Shown here: one piece after another, positions 44,628-55,533 of the stretch
Layout: every line of letters starts with the position of its first letter
How positions within the stretch are numbered: the stretch's first letter is position 1
Assembly: GCA_009829735.1 (NCBI GenBank)
Contig: CM020620.1
Span: 15,907,186 to 15,971,185, forward strand
Direction: 5' to 3'
Length of the DNA: 64,000 nt
Source: Pyropia yezoensis
Lineage: Eukaryota; Rhodophyta; Bangiophyceae; Bangiales; Bangiaceae
Program-made: the position numbers and the translations under genes
The notes under the pieces: generated by a model
What the model was told of the DNA's origin: nothing
Database searches by the model: none
The model's input: the letters and a program-made list of their open reading frames with translations, nothing else

Positions 44628-45096
44628 TGTGGCAAAAACCACTTGCACACACGACACCCAAGTTGGGGCGGTGTACAAGGGCTGCCTCCCGTGTCGGGGG
44701 AACCGGAAGAAGTGCAAGTCGCACACACTCTGTCCCTGTTGTGGGGCAACCCCCCCACTGACAAACAAGAGGATGGTGTGTGGTCCAACAGTTTCTTGGT
44801 CGGGACGGGGACGCAGGGCCAAGCCCCGCTGTCCCTCCCCTTATCCCCCCAGGGTCCACTCAGAATCTCGCCACTCAGAATCTCCCACCCCAGCACCTGC
44901 CCACCGGGCCACACGAAAATTCAAGACGATAAATGCAGAAAACCCTCAAATCCAAGTTGGATTTACTACTAAGCTAACTATCCCAAACTTAGGGAATATG
45001 GACCCAAATGCAGGGGGAGGAACGGATCAGGCTAGTGGCCTGCCGCCCCTTGCATGGCACGTGTTGCCCCCCTACCTGGGGGTCAATACTGCCACA
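44628..45096 (-). repeat. LTR2 (469 bp), shared by B and C1
   Basis: TGTGGCA ... TGCCACA. It differs from LTR3-LTR5 around 44642-44679 (cttgcacac ... gtgtacaag) and at ccccactgacaaac. It is the 5' LTR for B and the 3' LTR for the copia-derived interior C1. Confidence 0.95.
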
Positions 45097-46565
45097 CCTT
45101 TCACCATCTTGGATGCCCGTGATAGATTGTCATGTCCCAAATGGCAGTACCGACGGTGCCACACGTGGGCCGTGCCCTGTACGGGCGCCGCCGCCATCAT
45201 CACTTTCCGCGTCCTTCCTTCAATGGCGTACTGGCCGTTCGTCTTCTTACTGACGGCGTGGGCCTTTGCCAGCACGTCTGGCACGGCAGGGACGTCCGCA
45301 TCTCCATACACGTAAAACGCCCCCTTGGCGAAGAGCACCGCGCCTCCCGCGTCGTCCACCATCCCCACGGACACCAAGTTCTCCTTCATTCCGGGGACAT
45401 GGAACGCGTCGTTCAGCGTCATGTTCACAGGGACCTTGGCTCCATCAGCAAAGAGGGTGGCCGTTCCCAAGCCGTCGGCGGCAACTGTCTCGCCGGCTGC
45501 TAAAGTGACAGGGTCATCTCGCCCCGCATCCGTGACATTGAAATTGCCCTTACCAGCTGCCTTGTGATGCGTGCAGGCCGAGTCAACGACCCACACGTCC
45601 TCCTGCGGGTTGCGGATTCCACTGGGGGACCCAGGCGGCACCATCCGCGCCGCAAAGGCGAGCTTGTTGCCGCCCTTGGCGTCGTCCCCGTGGTCCGGGT
45701 ACCGCTTCCCACCACCCGGCTTTTTACCATCCTTGGCCTTGCGCTTGAGGCAATCCGCTATCTTATGGCCTGGCCGCTTGCAGTAGAAGCATGTCCCCTT
45801 CTTGTCAACGTCCTCATTGTTCTCTTCCTTCTTCATACCCTAACGGCTCATATACGCCAAGACCGCCGAAAGAATGTCGGCGTCGTCGGCGGATACAAGC
45901 TCCTTTTCGGTAGCCAGGAGGTTGGACGTTACCATGGCTATCTGGAGCTCCTTCTTTTTGCTTTTCAGTACCTTCTTGATCATGGCATAACCGGTGGGCA
46001 GCCCCCACAGGATGTTCAGCTACAAGGAGTGTTCGTCGATCGTCATGCCGGCCGTAGCTAGCTCATTCCGCAGGGTCTTGGCTCGACCCACGTACTTGAT
46101 CATGGCCTCCCCTGGCTGTGACTCGAGGGCGTTCATCGCGTCCTCTAGGTTCGCCCGCCGAGAGGTTGTGTCGTCCTCAAAGAGGGCGCGGAGCGTATCC
46201 CAAGCTTCCGCCGCCGTCTCGCAGTCCTCCAGCATGCCGAGTAGGTGCTTTTTGACCGACATCTTGATGTTGGAGAGCGCGATCTCCTCCTTTCGCTGCC
46301 ACACGGCCAACTCCTTAACCTGCTTCTCATGGGCGGACACCGCCGGACAGGCCGCAGCATGTGCCGCGGACCATGCGTCTGGGTCAGCACCTTCCGGGGG
46401 CTGTGCCGTAACATGCACGGGCCCAACTACCGGTCGGGGTGTCTCGACCATGTGCAACACCCCCCGGTCTTGAAGGTAGGCCTTGCAGTAAACAGACCAC
46501 GTGCGGTAGTCATCATTCAACTTCTCAAAACGGGGCGGTCCCCCGCGCGATCCCTCGCCGTCCAT
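45072..46565 (-). pseudogene. Ty1/copia Gag-protease fragment, unit C1
   Basis: One minus frame from ATG 46565 (MDGEGSRGGPPRFEKLNDDY) carries a copia-type Gag with DYRTWSVYCKAYLQDRGVLH and EDCETAAEAWDTLRALFED. It is interrupted by TAG at 46020-46022 and TAG at 45840-45842. It then shows a CCHC zinc knuckle (CFYCKRPGHKIADC), the aspartic protease site (VWVVDSACTHH) and the GAG-pre-integrase motif (HVWHRRYCHLGHDNL). Just after that motif the frame enters the LTR, which supplies VAVLTPR and a TAG. Ty1/copia proteins normally continue for about 900 more residues, so integrase, reverse transcriptase and RNase H are gone. Both TAGs are shared by C1-C3. Confidence 0.85.
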
Positions 46566-47994
46566 GCCGCTCGGCGTCCTGCTCGAGGGGCTGTCACACT
46601 TCGGTCCTTGCACTGGCTCCCCCGGCTAAGGGGGGAACGTGCCCAACGATCCAGCCCGTGGGGTTTTCACACACCCACGGCTGGCAGAGACATATGACTT
46701 CCAGTCCAGCGTCGAGCTGAACCCGTCACCTGTTGTGCAAAGACAAAGGCACCTTGCCTTACTTCGTCCGAACAGGTCCGATCGGGTGAGCACACAAATC
46801 TCCCCCACAATGGACACCCTGTTCCTATGGGGAGACACGGGACCGCCAAGTACCTCCCACTCCAACAGCACTGTGGGATGCAAAGCACATGAAGATGGGT
46901 CTTCTCGGGTGACTAGGTGTACGTAATAGACCTTTACATAGATATCGAGGGCGACTCAGCGTCGGGGAGTAACTGTATGTGCCGTACCGGAGGTCCCATT
47001 AACTGAAGCGCAGTCCGTCGCTGAGGTCCTTCGCAGTCGGACTTTCACAGATTGCCATTGTTGTAGGTTACTTTCAGACTCATTGGCCGCCTTTTTCTCC
47101 TCCGTGATCCTGCCTGTCAAAGCCGGACCTGTTACCAGGTTGCGCCGAACGCCACAACAGCACTGTAGCGTTCTGGCCACCCGGACCCTGCAACCGCACA
47201 CACACAGGGAAGCACGAACAGACCAGGAAGAAGTAGGTAAGAGCTCTTGCGTGGTCTACTTGTCCGCCTCGTCAAAGGAAATAGTTTCAAGCACAAAACC
47301 CCGAGGGAACAAGAACCCTAGGCACTGCTGACGGTCTTCAAGGTGAGCCCGGAAATTCCCGGAAGAACCTCCCCGCGCACCTAGTTAAGACCCGCTCTGG
47401 GCGGACGTACGGCTTTTCAAACATTTTTCAGCTCTCCCGTCGACCGCGTTCATGATTCATTCGGATCTCCTGTTCTCTGGTCGGCTCGCGTGCTATTGAA
47501 GCCAAGCTTTTGCGAGATCAATCCCCCCGACCTAGATGGAGTCGCGCACGATGTGAACAGCGTGCACTGACCAGAGCAGAGCTGTTGTGTGAGCAGGTGT
47601 GGACTGCCTCGTTGGCGAACACTTGGTACGACTCGAGGACCAAATCAAGGTCTGAGTCCTAGAAAAGAGGAGCAATCCATCCAACCTGCTAGCCCGCGTC
47701 ACGCCTTCTGGCTGCTGTTCGCCCCGTCCGTCGCGTCGGGCGTTTCCGTCACCATCGCAAATGAGCACCCCCCTGCCCCTTCGCACGACGAACAAGTTCC
47801 TGTATATAATTCCCCTCGAAGAAGTCATCCGCTGCGACCGCGCATCCGTCACTCCCCCCTTCGATAGAGTCGCCTGATACCGCTGGCGACTTCGCCACAC
47901 CATCTCTTTGGGAGAGCTTCCCGCTGCCACCGGCGCCACCATTATCCCCCCCGTTAGCCGACCTTCCCGCTACCGCCCACGCCCTCGTCGCCTC
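46566..47994 (-). other. 5' leader of unit C1, no gene recognised
   Basis: 1.4 kb between LTR3 and the Gag start, lower in GC than the host DNA. A TATA-like tgtatataat lies near 47810. No primer-binding-site-like TGG directly follows the LTR. The original copia LTR may lie hidden here. The stretch is repeated at 49933-51361 and 53300-54726. Confidence 0.5.
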
Positions 47995-48463
47995 TGTGGC
48001 AAAAACCACTAGCACACACGGCACCCAAGTTGGGGCGGTGTGCTAGGGCTGCCTCCCGTGTCGGGGGAACCGGAAGAAGTGCAAGTCGCACACACTCTGT
48101 CCCTGTTGTGGGGCAAACCCCCCACGGACAAACAAGAGGATGGTGTGTGGTCCAACAGTTTCTTGGTCGGGACGGGGACGCAGGGCCAAGCCCCGCTGTC
48201 CCTCCCCTTATCCCCCCAGGGTCCACTCAGAATCTCGCCACTCAGAATCTCCCACCCCAGCACCTGCCCACCGGGCCACACGAAAATTCAAGACGATAAA
48301 TGCAGAAAACCCTCAAATCCAAGTTGGATTTACTACTAAGCTAACTATCCCAAACTTAGGGAATATGGACCCAAATGCAGGGGGAGGAACGGATCAGGCT
48401 AGTGGCCTGCCGCCCCTTGCATGGCACGTGTTGCCCCCCTACCTGGGGGTCAATACTGCCACA
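47995..48463 (-). repeat. LTR3 (469 bp)
   Basis: TGTGGCA ... TGCCACA. No difference from LTR4 and LTR5 seen by eye. Contains the stem CTAGCACAC / GTGTGCTAG. Confidence 0.95.
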
Positions 48464-49932
48464 CCTTTCACCATCTTGGATGCCCGTGATAGATTGTCAT
48501 GTCCCAAATGGCAGTACCGACGGTGCCACACGTGGGCCGTGCCCTGTACGGGCGCCGCCGCCATCATCACTTTCCGCGTCCTTCCTTCAATGGCGTACTG
48601 GCCGTTCGTCTTCTTACTGACGGCGTGGGCCTTTGCCAGCACGTCTGGCACGGCAGGGACGTCCGCATCTCCATACACGTAAAACGCCCCCTTGGCGAAG
48701 AGCACCGCGCCTCCCGCGTCGTCCACCATCCCCACGGACACCAAGTTCTCCTTCATTCCGGGGACATGGAACGCGTCGTTCAGCGTCATGTTCACAGGGA
48801 CCTTGGCTCCATCAGCAAAGAGGGTGGCCGTTCCCAAGCCGTCGGCGGCAACTGTCTCGCCGGCTGCTAAAGTGACAGGGTCATCTCGCCCCGCATCCGT
48901 GACATTGAAATTGCCCTTACCAGCTGCCTTGTGATGCGTGCAGGCCGAGTCCACGACCCACACGTCCTCCTGCGGGTTGCGGATTCCACTGGGGGACCCA
49001 GGCGGCACCATCCGCGCCGCAAAGGCGAGCTTGTTGCCGCCCTTGGCGTCGTCCCCGTGGTCCGGGTACCGCTTCCCACCACCCGGCTTTTTACCATCCT
49101 TGGCCTTGCGCTTGAGGCAATCCGCTATCTTATGGCCTGGCCGCTTGCAGTAGAAGCATGTCCCCTTCTTGTCAACGTCCTCATTGTTCTCTTCCTTCTT
49201 CATACCCTAACGGCTCATATACGCCAAGACCGCCGAAAGAATGTCGGCGTCGTCGGCGGATACAAGCTCCTTTTCGGTAGCCAGGAGGTTGGACGTTACC
49301 ATGGCTATCTGGAGCTCCTTCTTTTTGCTTTTCAGTACCTTCTTGATCATGGCATAACCGGTGGGCAGCCCCCACAGGATGTTCAGCTACAAGGAGTGTT
49401 CGTCGATCGTCATGCCGGCCGTAGCTAGCTCATTCCGCAGGGTCTTGGCTCGACCCACGTACTTGATCATGGCCTCCCCTGGCTGTGACTCGAGGGCGTT
49501 CATCGCGTCCTCTAGGTTCGCCCGCCGAGAGGTTGTGTCGTCCTCAAAGAGGGCGCGGAGCGTATCCCAAGCTTCCGCCGCCGTCTCGCAGTCCTCCAGC
49601 ATGCCGAGTAGGTGCTTTTTGACCGACATCTTGATGTTGGAGAGCGCGATCTCCTCCTTTCGCTGCCACACGGCCAACTCCTTAACCTGCTTCTCATGGG
49701 CGGACACCGCCGGACAGGCCGCAGCATGTGCCGCGGACCATGCGTCTGGGTCAGCACCTTCCGGGGGCTGTGCCGTAACATGCACGGGCCCAACTACCGG
49801 TCGGGGTGTCTCGACCATGTGCAACACCCCCCGGTCTTGAAGGTAGGCCTTGCAGTAAACAGACCACGTGCGGTAGTCATCATTCAACTTCTCAAAACGG
49901 GGCGGTCCCCCGCGCGATCCCTCGCCGTCCAT
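48439..49932 (-). pseudogene. Ty1/copia Gag-protease fragment, unit C2
   Basis: Copy of C1 displaced by 3367 bases. It has the same two TAGs (49387-49389 and 49207-49209) and the same truncation into the LTR. Confidence 0.85.
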
Positions 49933-51361
49933 GCCGCTCGGCGTCCTGCTCGAGGGGCTGTCACACTTCGGTCCTTGCACTGGCTCCCCCGGCTAAGGGG
50001 GGAACGTGCCCAACGATCCAGCCCGTGGGGTTTTCACACACCCACGGCTGGCAGAGACATATGACTTCCAGTCCAGCGTCGAGCTGAACCCGTCACCTGT
50101 TGTGCAAAGACAAAGGCACCTTGCCTTACTTCGTCCGAACAGGTCCGATCGGGTGAGCACACAAATCTCCCCCACAATGGACACCCTGTTCCTATGGGGA
50201 GACACGGGACCGCCAAGTACCTCCCACTCCAACAGCACTGTGGGATGCAAAGCACATGAAGATGGGTCTTCTCGGGTGACTAGGTGTACGTAATAGACCT
50301 TTACATAGATATCGAGGGCGACTCAGCGTCGGGGAGTAACTGTATGTGCCGTACCGGAGGTCCCATTAACTGAAGCGCAGTCCGTCGCTGAGGTCCTTCG
50401 CAGTCCGACTTTCACAGATTGCCATTGTTGTAGGTTACTTTCAGACTCATTGGCCGCCTTTTTCTCCTCCGTGATCCTGCCTGTCAAAGCCGGACCTGTT
50501 ACCAGGTTGCGCCGAACGCCACAACAGCACTGTAGCGTTCTGGCCACCCGGACCCTGCAACCGCACACACACAGGGAAGCACGAACAGACCAGGAAGAAG
50601 TAGGTAAGAGCTCTTGCGTGGTCTACTTGTCCGCCTCGTCAAAGGAAATAGTTTCAAGCACAAAACCCCGAGGGAACAAGAACCCTAGGCACTGCTGACG
50701 GTCTTCAAGGTGAGCCCGGAAATTCCCGGAAGAACCTCCCCGCGCACCTAGTTAAGACCCGCTCTGGGCGGACGTACGGCTTTTCAAACATTTTTCAGCT
50801 CTCCCGTCGACCGCGTTCATGATTCATTCGGATCTCCTGTTCTCTGGTCGGCTCGCGTGCTATTGAAGCCAAGCTTTTGCGAGATCAATCCCCCCGACCT
50901 AGATGGAGTCGCGCACGATGTGAACAGCGTGCACTGACCAGAGCAGAGCTGTTGTGTGAACAGGTGTGGACTGCCTCGTTGGCGAACACTTGGTACGACT
51001 CGAGGACCAAATCAAGGTCTGAGTCCTAGAAAAGAGGAGCAATCCATCCAACCTGCTAGCCCGCGTCACGCCTTCTGGCTGCTGTTCGCCCCGTCCGTCG
51101 CGTCGGGCGTTTCCGTCACCATCGCAAATGAGCACCCCCCTGCCCCTTCGCACGACGAACAAGTTCCTGTATATAATTCCCCTCGAAGAAGTCATCCGCT
51201 GCGACCGCGCATCCGTCACTCCCCCCTTCGATAGAGTCGCCTGATACCGCTGGCGACTTCGCCACACCATCTCTTTGGGAGAGCTTCCCGCTGCCACCGG
51301 CGCCACCATTATCCCCCCCGTTAGCCGACCTTCCCGCTACCGCCCACGCCCTCGTCGCCTC
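49933..51361 (-). other. 5' leader of unit C2
   Basis: Copy of 46566-47994 with few base changes. No gene recognised. Confidence 0.5.
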
Positions 51362-51830
51362 TGTGGCAAAAACCACTAGCACACACGGCACCCAAGTTGG
51401 GGCGGTGTGCTAGGGCTGCCTCCCGTGTCGGGGGAACCGGAAGAAGTGCAAGTCGCACACACTCTGTCCCTGTTGTGGGGCAAACCCCCCACGGACAAAC
51501 AAGAGGATGGTGTGTGGTCCAACAGTTTCTTGGTCGGGACGGGGACGCAGGGCCAAGCCCCGCTGTCCCTCCCCTTATCCCCCCAGGGTCCACTCAGAAT
51601 CTCGCCACTCAGAATCTCCCACCCCAGCACCTGCCCACCGGGCCACACGAAAATTCAAGACGATAAATGCAGAAAACCCTCAAATCCAAGTTGGATTTAC
51701 TACTAAGCTAACTATCCCAAACTTAGGGAATATGGACCCAAATGCAGGGGGAGGAACGGATCAGGCTAGTGGCCTGCCGCCCCTTGCATGGCACGTGTTG
51801 CCCCCCTACCTGGGGGTCAATACTGCCACA
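51362..51830 (-). repeat. LTR4 (469 bp)
   Basis: TGTGGCA ... TGCCACA. Same sequence as LTR3 as far as read. Confidence 0.95.
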
Positions 51831-53299
51831 CCTTTCACCATCTTGGATGCCCGTGATAGATTGTCATGTCCCAAATGGCAGTACCGACGGTGCCACACGT
51901 GGGCCGTGCCCTGTACGGGCGCCGCCGCCATCATCACTTTCCGCGTCCTTCCTTCAATGGCGTACTGGCCGTTCGTCTTCTTACTGACGGCGTGGGCCTT
52001 TGCCAGCACGTCTGGCACGGCAGGGACGTCCGCATCTCCATACACGTAAAACGCCCCCTTGGCGAAGAGCACCGCGCCTCCCGCGTCGTCCACCATCCCC
52101 ACGGACACCAAGTTCTCCTTCATTCCGGGGACATGGAACGCGTCGTTCAGCGTCATGTTCACAGGGACCTTGGCTCCATCAGCAAAGAGGGTGGCCGTTC
52201 CCAAGCCGTCGGCGGCAACTGTCTCGCCGGCTGCTAAAGTGACAGGGTCATCTCGCCCCGCATCCGTGACATTGAAATTGCCCTTACCAGCTGCCTTGTG
52301 ATGCGTGCAGGCCGAGTCCACGACCCACACGTCCTCCTGCGGGTTGCGGATTCCACTGGGGGACCCAGGCGGCACCATCCGCGCCGCAAAGGCGAGCTTG
52401 TTGCCGCCCTTGGCGTCGTCCCCGTGGTCCGGGTACCGCTTCCCACCACCCGGCTTTTTACCATCCTTGGCCTTGCGCTTGAGGCAATCCGCTATCTTAT
52501 GGCCTGGCCGCTTGCAGTAGAAGCATGTCCCCTTCTTGTCAACGTCCTCATTGTTCTCTTCCTTCTTCATACCCTAACGGCTCATATACGCCAAGACCGC
52601 CGAAAGAATGTCGGCGTCGTCGGCGGATACAAGCTCCTTTTCGGTAGCCAGGAGGTTGGACGTTACCATGGCTATCTGGAGCTCCTTCTTTTTGCTTTTC
52701 AGTACCTTCTTGATCATGGCATAACCGGTGGGCAGCCCCCACAGGATGTTCAGCTACAAGGAGTGTTCGTCGATCGTCATGCCGGCCGTAGCTAGCTCAT
52801 TCCGCAGGGTCTTGGCTCGACCCACGTACTTGATCATGGCCTCCCCTGGCTGTGACTCGAGGGCGTTCATCGCGTCCTCTAGGTTCGCCCGCCGAGAGGT
52901 TGTGTCGTCCTCAAAGAGGGCGCGGAGCGTATCCCAAGCTTCCGCCGCCGTCTCGCAGTCCTCCAGCATGCCGAGTAGGTGCTTTTTGACCGACATCTTG
53001 ATGTTGGAGAGCGCGATCTCCTCCTTTCGCTGCCACACGGCCAACTCCTTAACCTGCTTCTCATGGGCGGACACCGCCGGACAGGCCGCAGCATGTGCCG
53101 CGGACCATGCGTCTGGGTCAGCACCTTCCGGGGGCTGTGCCGTAACATGCACGGGCCCAACTACCGGTCGGGGTGTCTCGACCATGTGCAACACCCCCCG
53201 GTCTTGAAGGTAGGCCTTGCAGTAAACAGACCACGTGCGGTAGTCATCATTCAACTTCTCAAAACGGGGCGGTCCCCCGCGCGATCCCTCGCCGTCCAT
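51806..53299 (-). pseudogene. Ty1/copia Gag-protease fragment, unit C3
   Basis: Copy of C1 and C2 with TAGs at 52754-52756 and 52574-52576 and the same end in the LTR. One base is missing from a G run near 53365, upstream of the start. Confidence 0.85.
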
Positions 53300-54726
53300 G
53301 CCGCTCGGCGTCCTGCTCGAGGGGCTGTCACACTTCGGTCCTTGCACTGGCTCCCCCGGCTAAGGGGGAACGTGCCCAACGATCCAGCCCGTGGGGTTTT
53401 CACACACCCACGGCTGGCAGAGACATATGACTTCCAGTCCAGCGTCGAGCTGAACCCGTCACCTGTTGTGCAAAGACAAAGGCACCTTGCCTTACTTCGT
53501 CCGAACAGGTCCGATCGGGTGAGCACACAAATCTCCCCCACAATGGACACCCTGTTCCTATGGGGAGACACGGGACCGCCAAGTACCTCCCACTCCAACA
53601 GCACTGTGGGATGCAAAGCACATGAAGATGGGTCTTCTCGGGTGACTAGGTGTACGTAATAGACCTTTACATAGATATCGAGGGCGACTCAGCGTCGGGG
53701 AGTAACTGTATGTGCCGTACCGGAGGTCCCATTAACTGAAGCGCAGTCCGTCGCTGAGGTCCTTCGCAGTCGGACTTTCACAGATTGCCATTGTTGTAGG
53801 TTACTTTCAGACTCATTGGCCGCCTTTTTCTCCTCCGTGATCCTGCCTGTCAAAGCCGGACCTGTTACCAGGTTGCGCCGAACGCCACAACAGCACTGTA
53901 GCGTTCTGGCCACCCGGACCCTGCAACCGCACACACACAGGGAAGCACGAACAGACCAGGAAGAAGTAGGTAAGAGCTCTTGCGTGGTCTACTTGTCCGC
54001 CTCGTCAAAGGAAATAGTTTCAAGCACAAAACCCCGAGGGAACAAGAACCCTAGGCACTGCTGACGGTCTTCAAGGTGAGCCCGGAAATTCCCGGAAGAA
54101 CCTCCCCGCGCACCTAGTTAAGACCCGCTCTGGGCGGACGTACGGCTTTTCAAACATTTTTCAGCTCTCCCGTCGACCGCGTTCATGATTCATTCGGATC
54201 TCCTGTTCTCTGGTCGGCTCGCGTGCTATTGAAGCCAAGCTTTTGCGAGATCAATCCCCCCGACCTAGATGGAGTCGCGCACGATGTGAACAGCGTGCAC
54301 TGACCAGAGCAGAGCTGTTGTGTGAACAGGTGTGGACTGCCTCGTTGGCGAACACTTGGTACGACTCGAGGACCAAATCAAGGTCTGAGTCCTAGAAAAG
54401 AGGAGCAATCCATCCAACCTGCTAGCCCGCGTCACGCCTTCTGGCTGCTGTTCGCCCCGTCCGTCGCGTCGGGCGTTTCCGTCACCATCGCAAATGAGCA
54501 CCCCCCTGCCCCTTCGCACGACGAACAAGTTCCTGTATATAATTCCCCTCGAAGAAGTCATCCGCTGCGACCGCGCATCCGTCACTCCCCCTTCGATAGA
54601 GTCGCCTGATACCGCTGGCGACTTCGCCACACCATCTCTTTGGGAGAGCTTCCCGCTGCCACCGGCGCCACCATTATCCCCCCCGTTAGCCGACCTTCCC
54701 GCTACCGCCCACGCCCTCGTCGCCTC
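53300..54726 (-). other. 5' leader of unit C3
   Basis: Copy of the C1 leader, two bases shorter through losses in a G run (about 53365) and a C run (about 54588). No gene recognised. Confidence 0.5.
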
Positions 54727-54740
54727 TGTGGCAAAAACCA

Positions 54741-54778
54741 CTAGCACACACGGCACCCAAGTTGGGGCGGTGTGCTAG
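54741..54778. repeat. Nested stem-loop in the LTR
   Basis: CTAGCACAC (54741-54749) pairs with GTGTGCTAG (54770-54778). The loop holds a second palindrome, CCCAA-G-TTGGG (54756-54766). In LTR2 both outer arms differ in a partly compensating way (CTTGCACAC / GTGTACAAG). Confidence 0.75.
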
Positions 54779-55046
54779 GGCTGCCTCCCGTGTCGGGGGA
54801 ACCGGAAGAAGTGCAAGTCGCACACACTCTGTCCCTGTTGTGGGGCAAACCCCCCACGGACAAACAAGAGGATGGTGTGTGGTCCAACAGTTTCTTGGTC
54901 GGGACGGGGACGCAGGGCCAAGCCCCGCTGTCCCTCCCCTTATCCCCCCAGGGTCCACTCAGAATCTCGCCACTCAGAATCTCCCACCCCAGCACCTGCC
55001 CACCGGGCCACACGAAAATTCAAGACGATAAATGCAGAAAACCCTC

Positions 55047-55063
55047 AAATCCAAGTTGGATTT
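55047..55063. repeat. 17-bp palindrome in LTR5
   Basis: AAATCCAA-G-TTGGATTT, arms of 8. Also present in LTR1-LTR4; the older LTR of A has CAC for CAA. Confidence 0.85.
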
Positions 55064-55195
55064 ACTACTAAGCTAACTATCCCAAACTTAGGGAATATGG
55101 ACCCAAATGCAGGGGGAGGAACGGATCAGGCTAGTGGCCTGCCGCCCCTTGCATGGCACGTGTTGCCCCCCTACCTGGGGGTCAATACTGCCACA

Positions 55196-55210
55196 CTCCC
55201 CTCTCCTCAG
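55196..55210 (-). promoter_or_regulatory. Polypurine tract of element D
   Basis: CTGAGGAGAGGGGAG on minus, abutting LTR5. Confidence 0.8.
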
Positions 55211-55510
55211 TTCCGACCGACCCGGTCGGCCCTGTGAGGGGGTGCGTAAACGCACGTCTCGGCGTTGGGGGCGCGACTTGCTGTCCCCCATCGAGTACGT
55301 AACACGGATGTGGAGGCGGTCACGTTGACCGCCCCTCTCCTCAAGCTTGCCCACTCGGCAGCTTGCTCTCCTCAGTTCACACTTCACCATCACCACCACC
55401 TCCCCTTCACCTTCCACTGGGCCGCCCCACGCTGGGGAGGCCACCCGTCTACCCACGATCCGAGTCCCCCTCAACTCGAGGCGGGTCTCGTGCTGCGATA
55501 GCCAGAGCGT

Positions 55511-55531
55511 CTCTCCCCAACTTGGGGAGAG
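55511..55531. repeat. 21-bp palindrome just upstream of the antisense ORF start
   Basis: Arm CTCTCCCCAA on each side of a central C, two bases before the ATG at 55534. In B the arms are kept and the centre is T. In A one arm base differs. Confidence 0.85.
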
Positions 55532-55533
55532 CC

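Larger units (their letters stand above)
40079..45096 (-). mobile_element. Gypsy deletion derivative B with two LTRs (5.0 kb)
   Basis: LTR1 (40079-40547) and LTR2 (44628-45096) are direct repeats around an interior with the purine tract next to LTR1 and a tRNA-primer-site-like sequence next to LTR2, so the sense strand is minus. The interior carries the antisense ORF (with one nonsense codon) and a pol reduced to its two ends. No target duplication can be read: the left flank is atcct, and the right flank 45097 onward is already the next interior of the chain. Confidence 0.9.
44628..55195 (-). mobile_element. Tandem chain of three copia-derived interiors with four shared LTRs
   Basis: LTR2 - C1 (45097-47994) - LTR3 - C2 (48464-51361) - LTR4 - C3 (51831-54726) - LTR5, with a period of 3367 bp (3365 for the last). 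The interiors are near identical; real differences exist, for example a at 45585 against c at 48952. Each carries a Ty1/copia-type Gag and protease region and then stops at an LTR that belongs to the gypsy elements. No reverse transcriptase or integrase catalytic core is present, so the units are non-autonomous. The pattern fits unequal recombination between LTRs. Confidence 0.9.
54727..55195 (-). repeat. LTR5 (469 bp), shared by C3 and D
   Basis: TGTGGCA ... TGCCACA. It is the 5' LTR of C3 and the 3' LTR of gypsy element D, whose purine tract follows at 55196. Confidence 0.95.

Noticed and set aside
45840..46022. Programmed readthrough of two TAGs between copia Gag and the zinc knuckle
   Set aside because: The three units are recent copies of one another, so conservation of the TAGs is not independent evidence, and the protein is truncated anyway.
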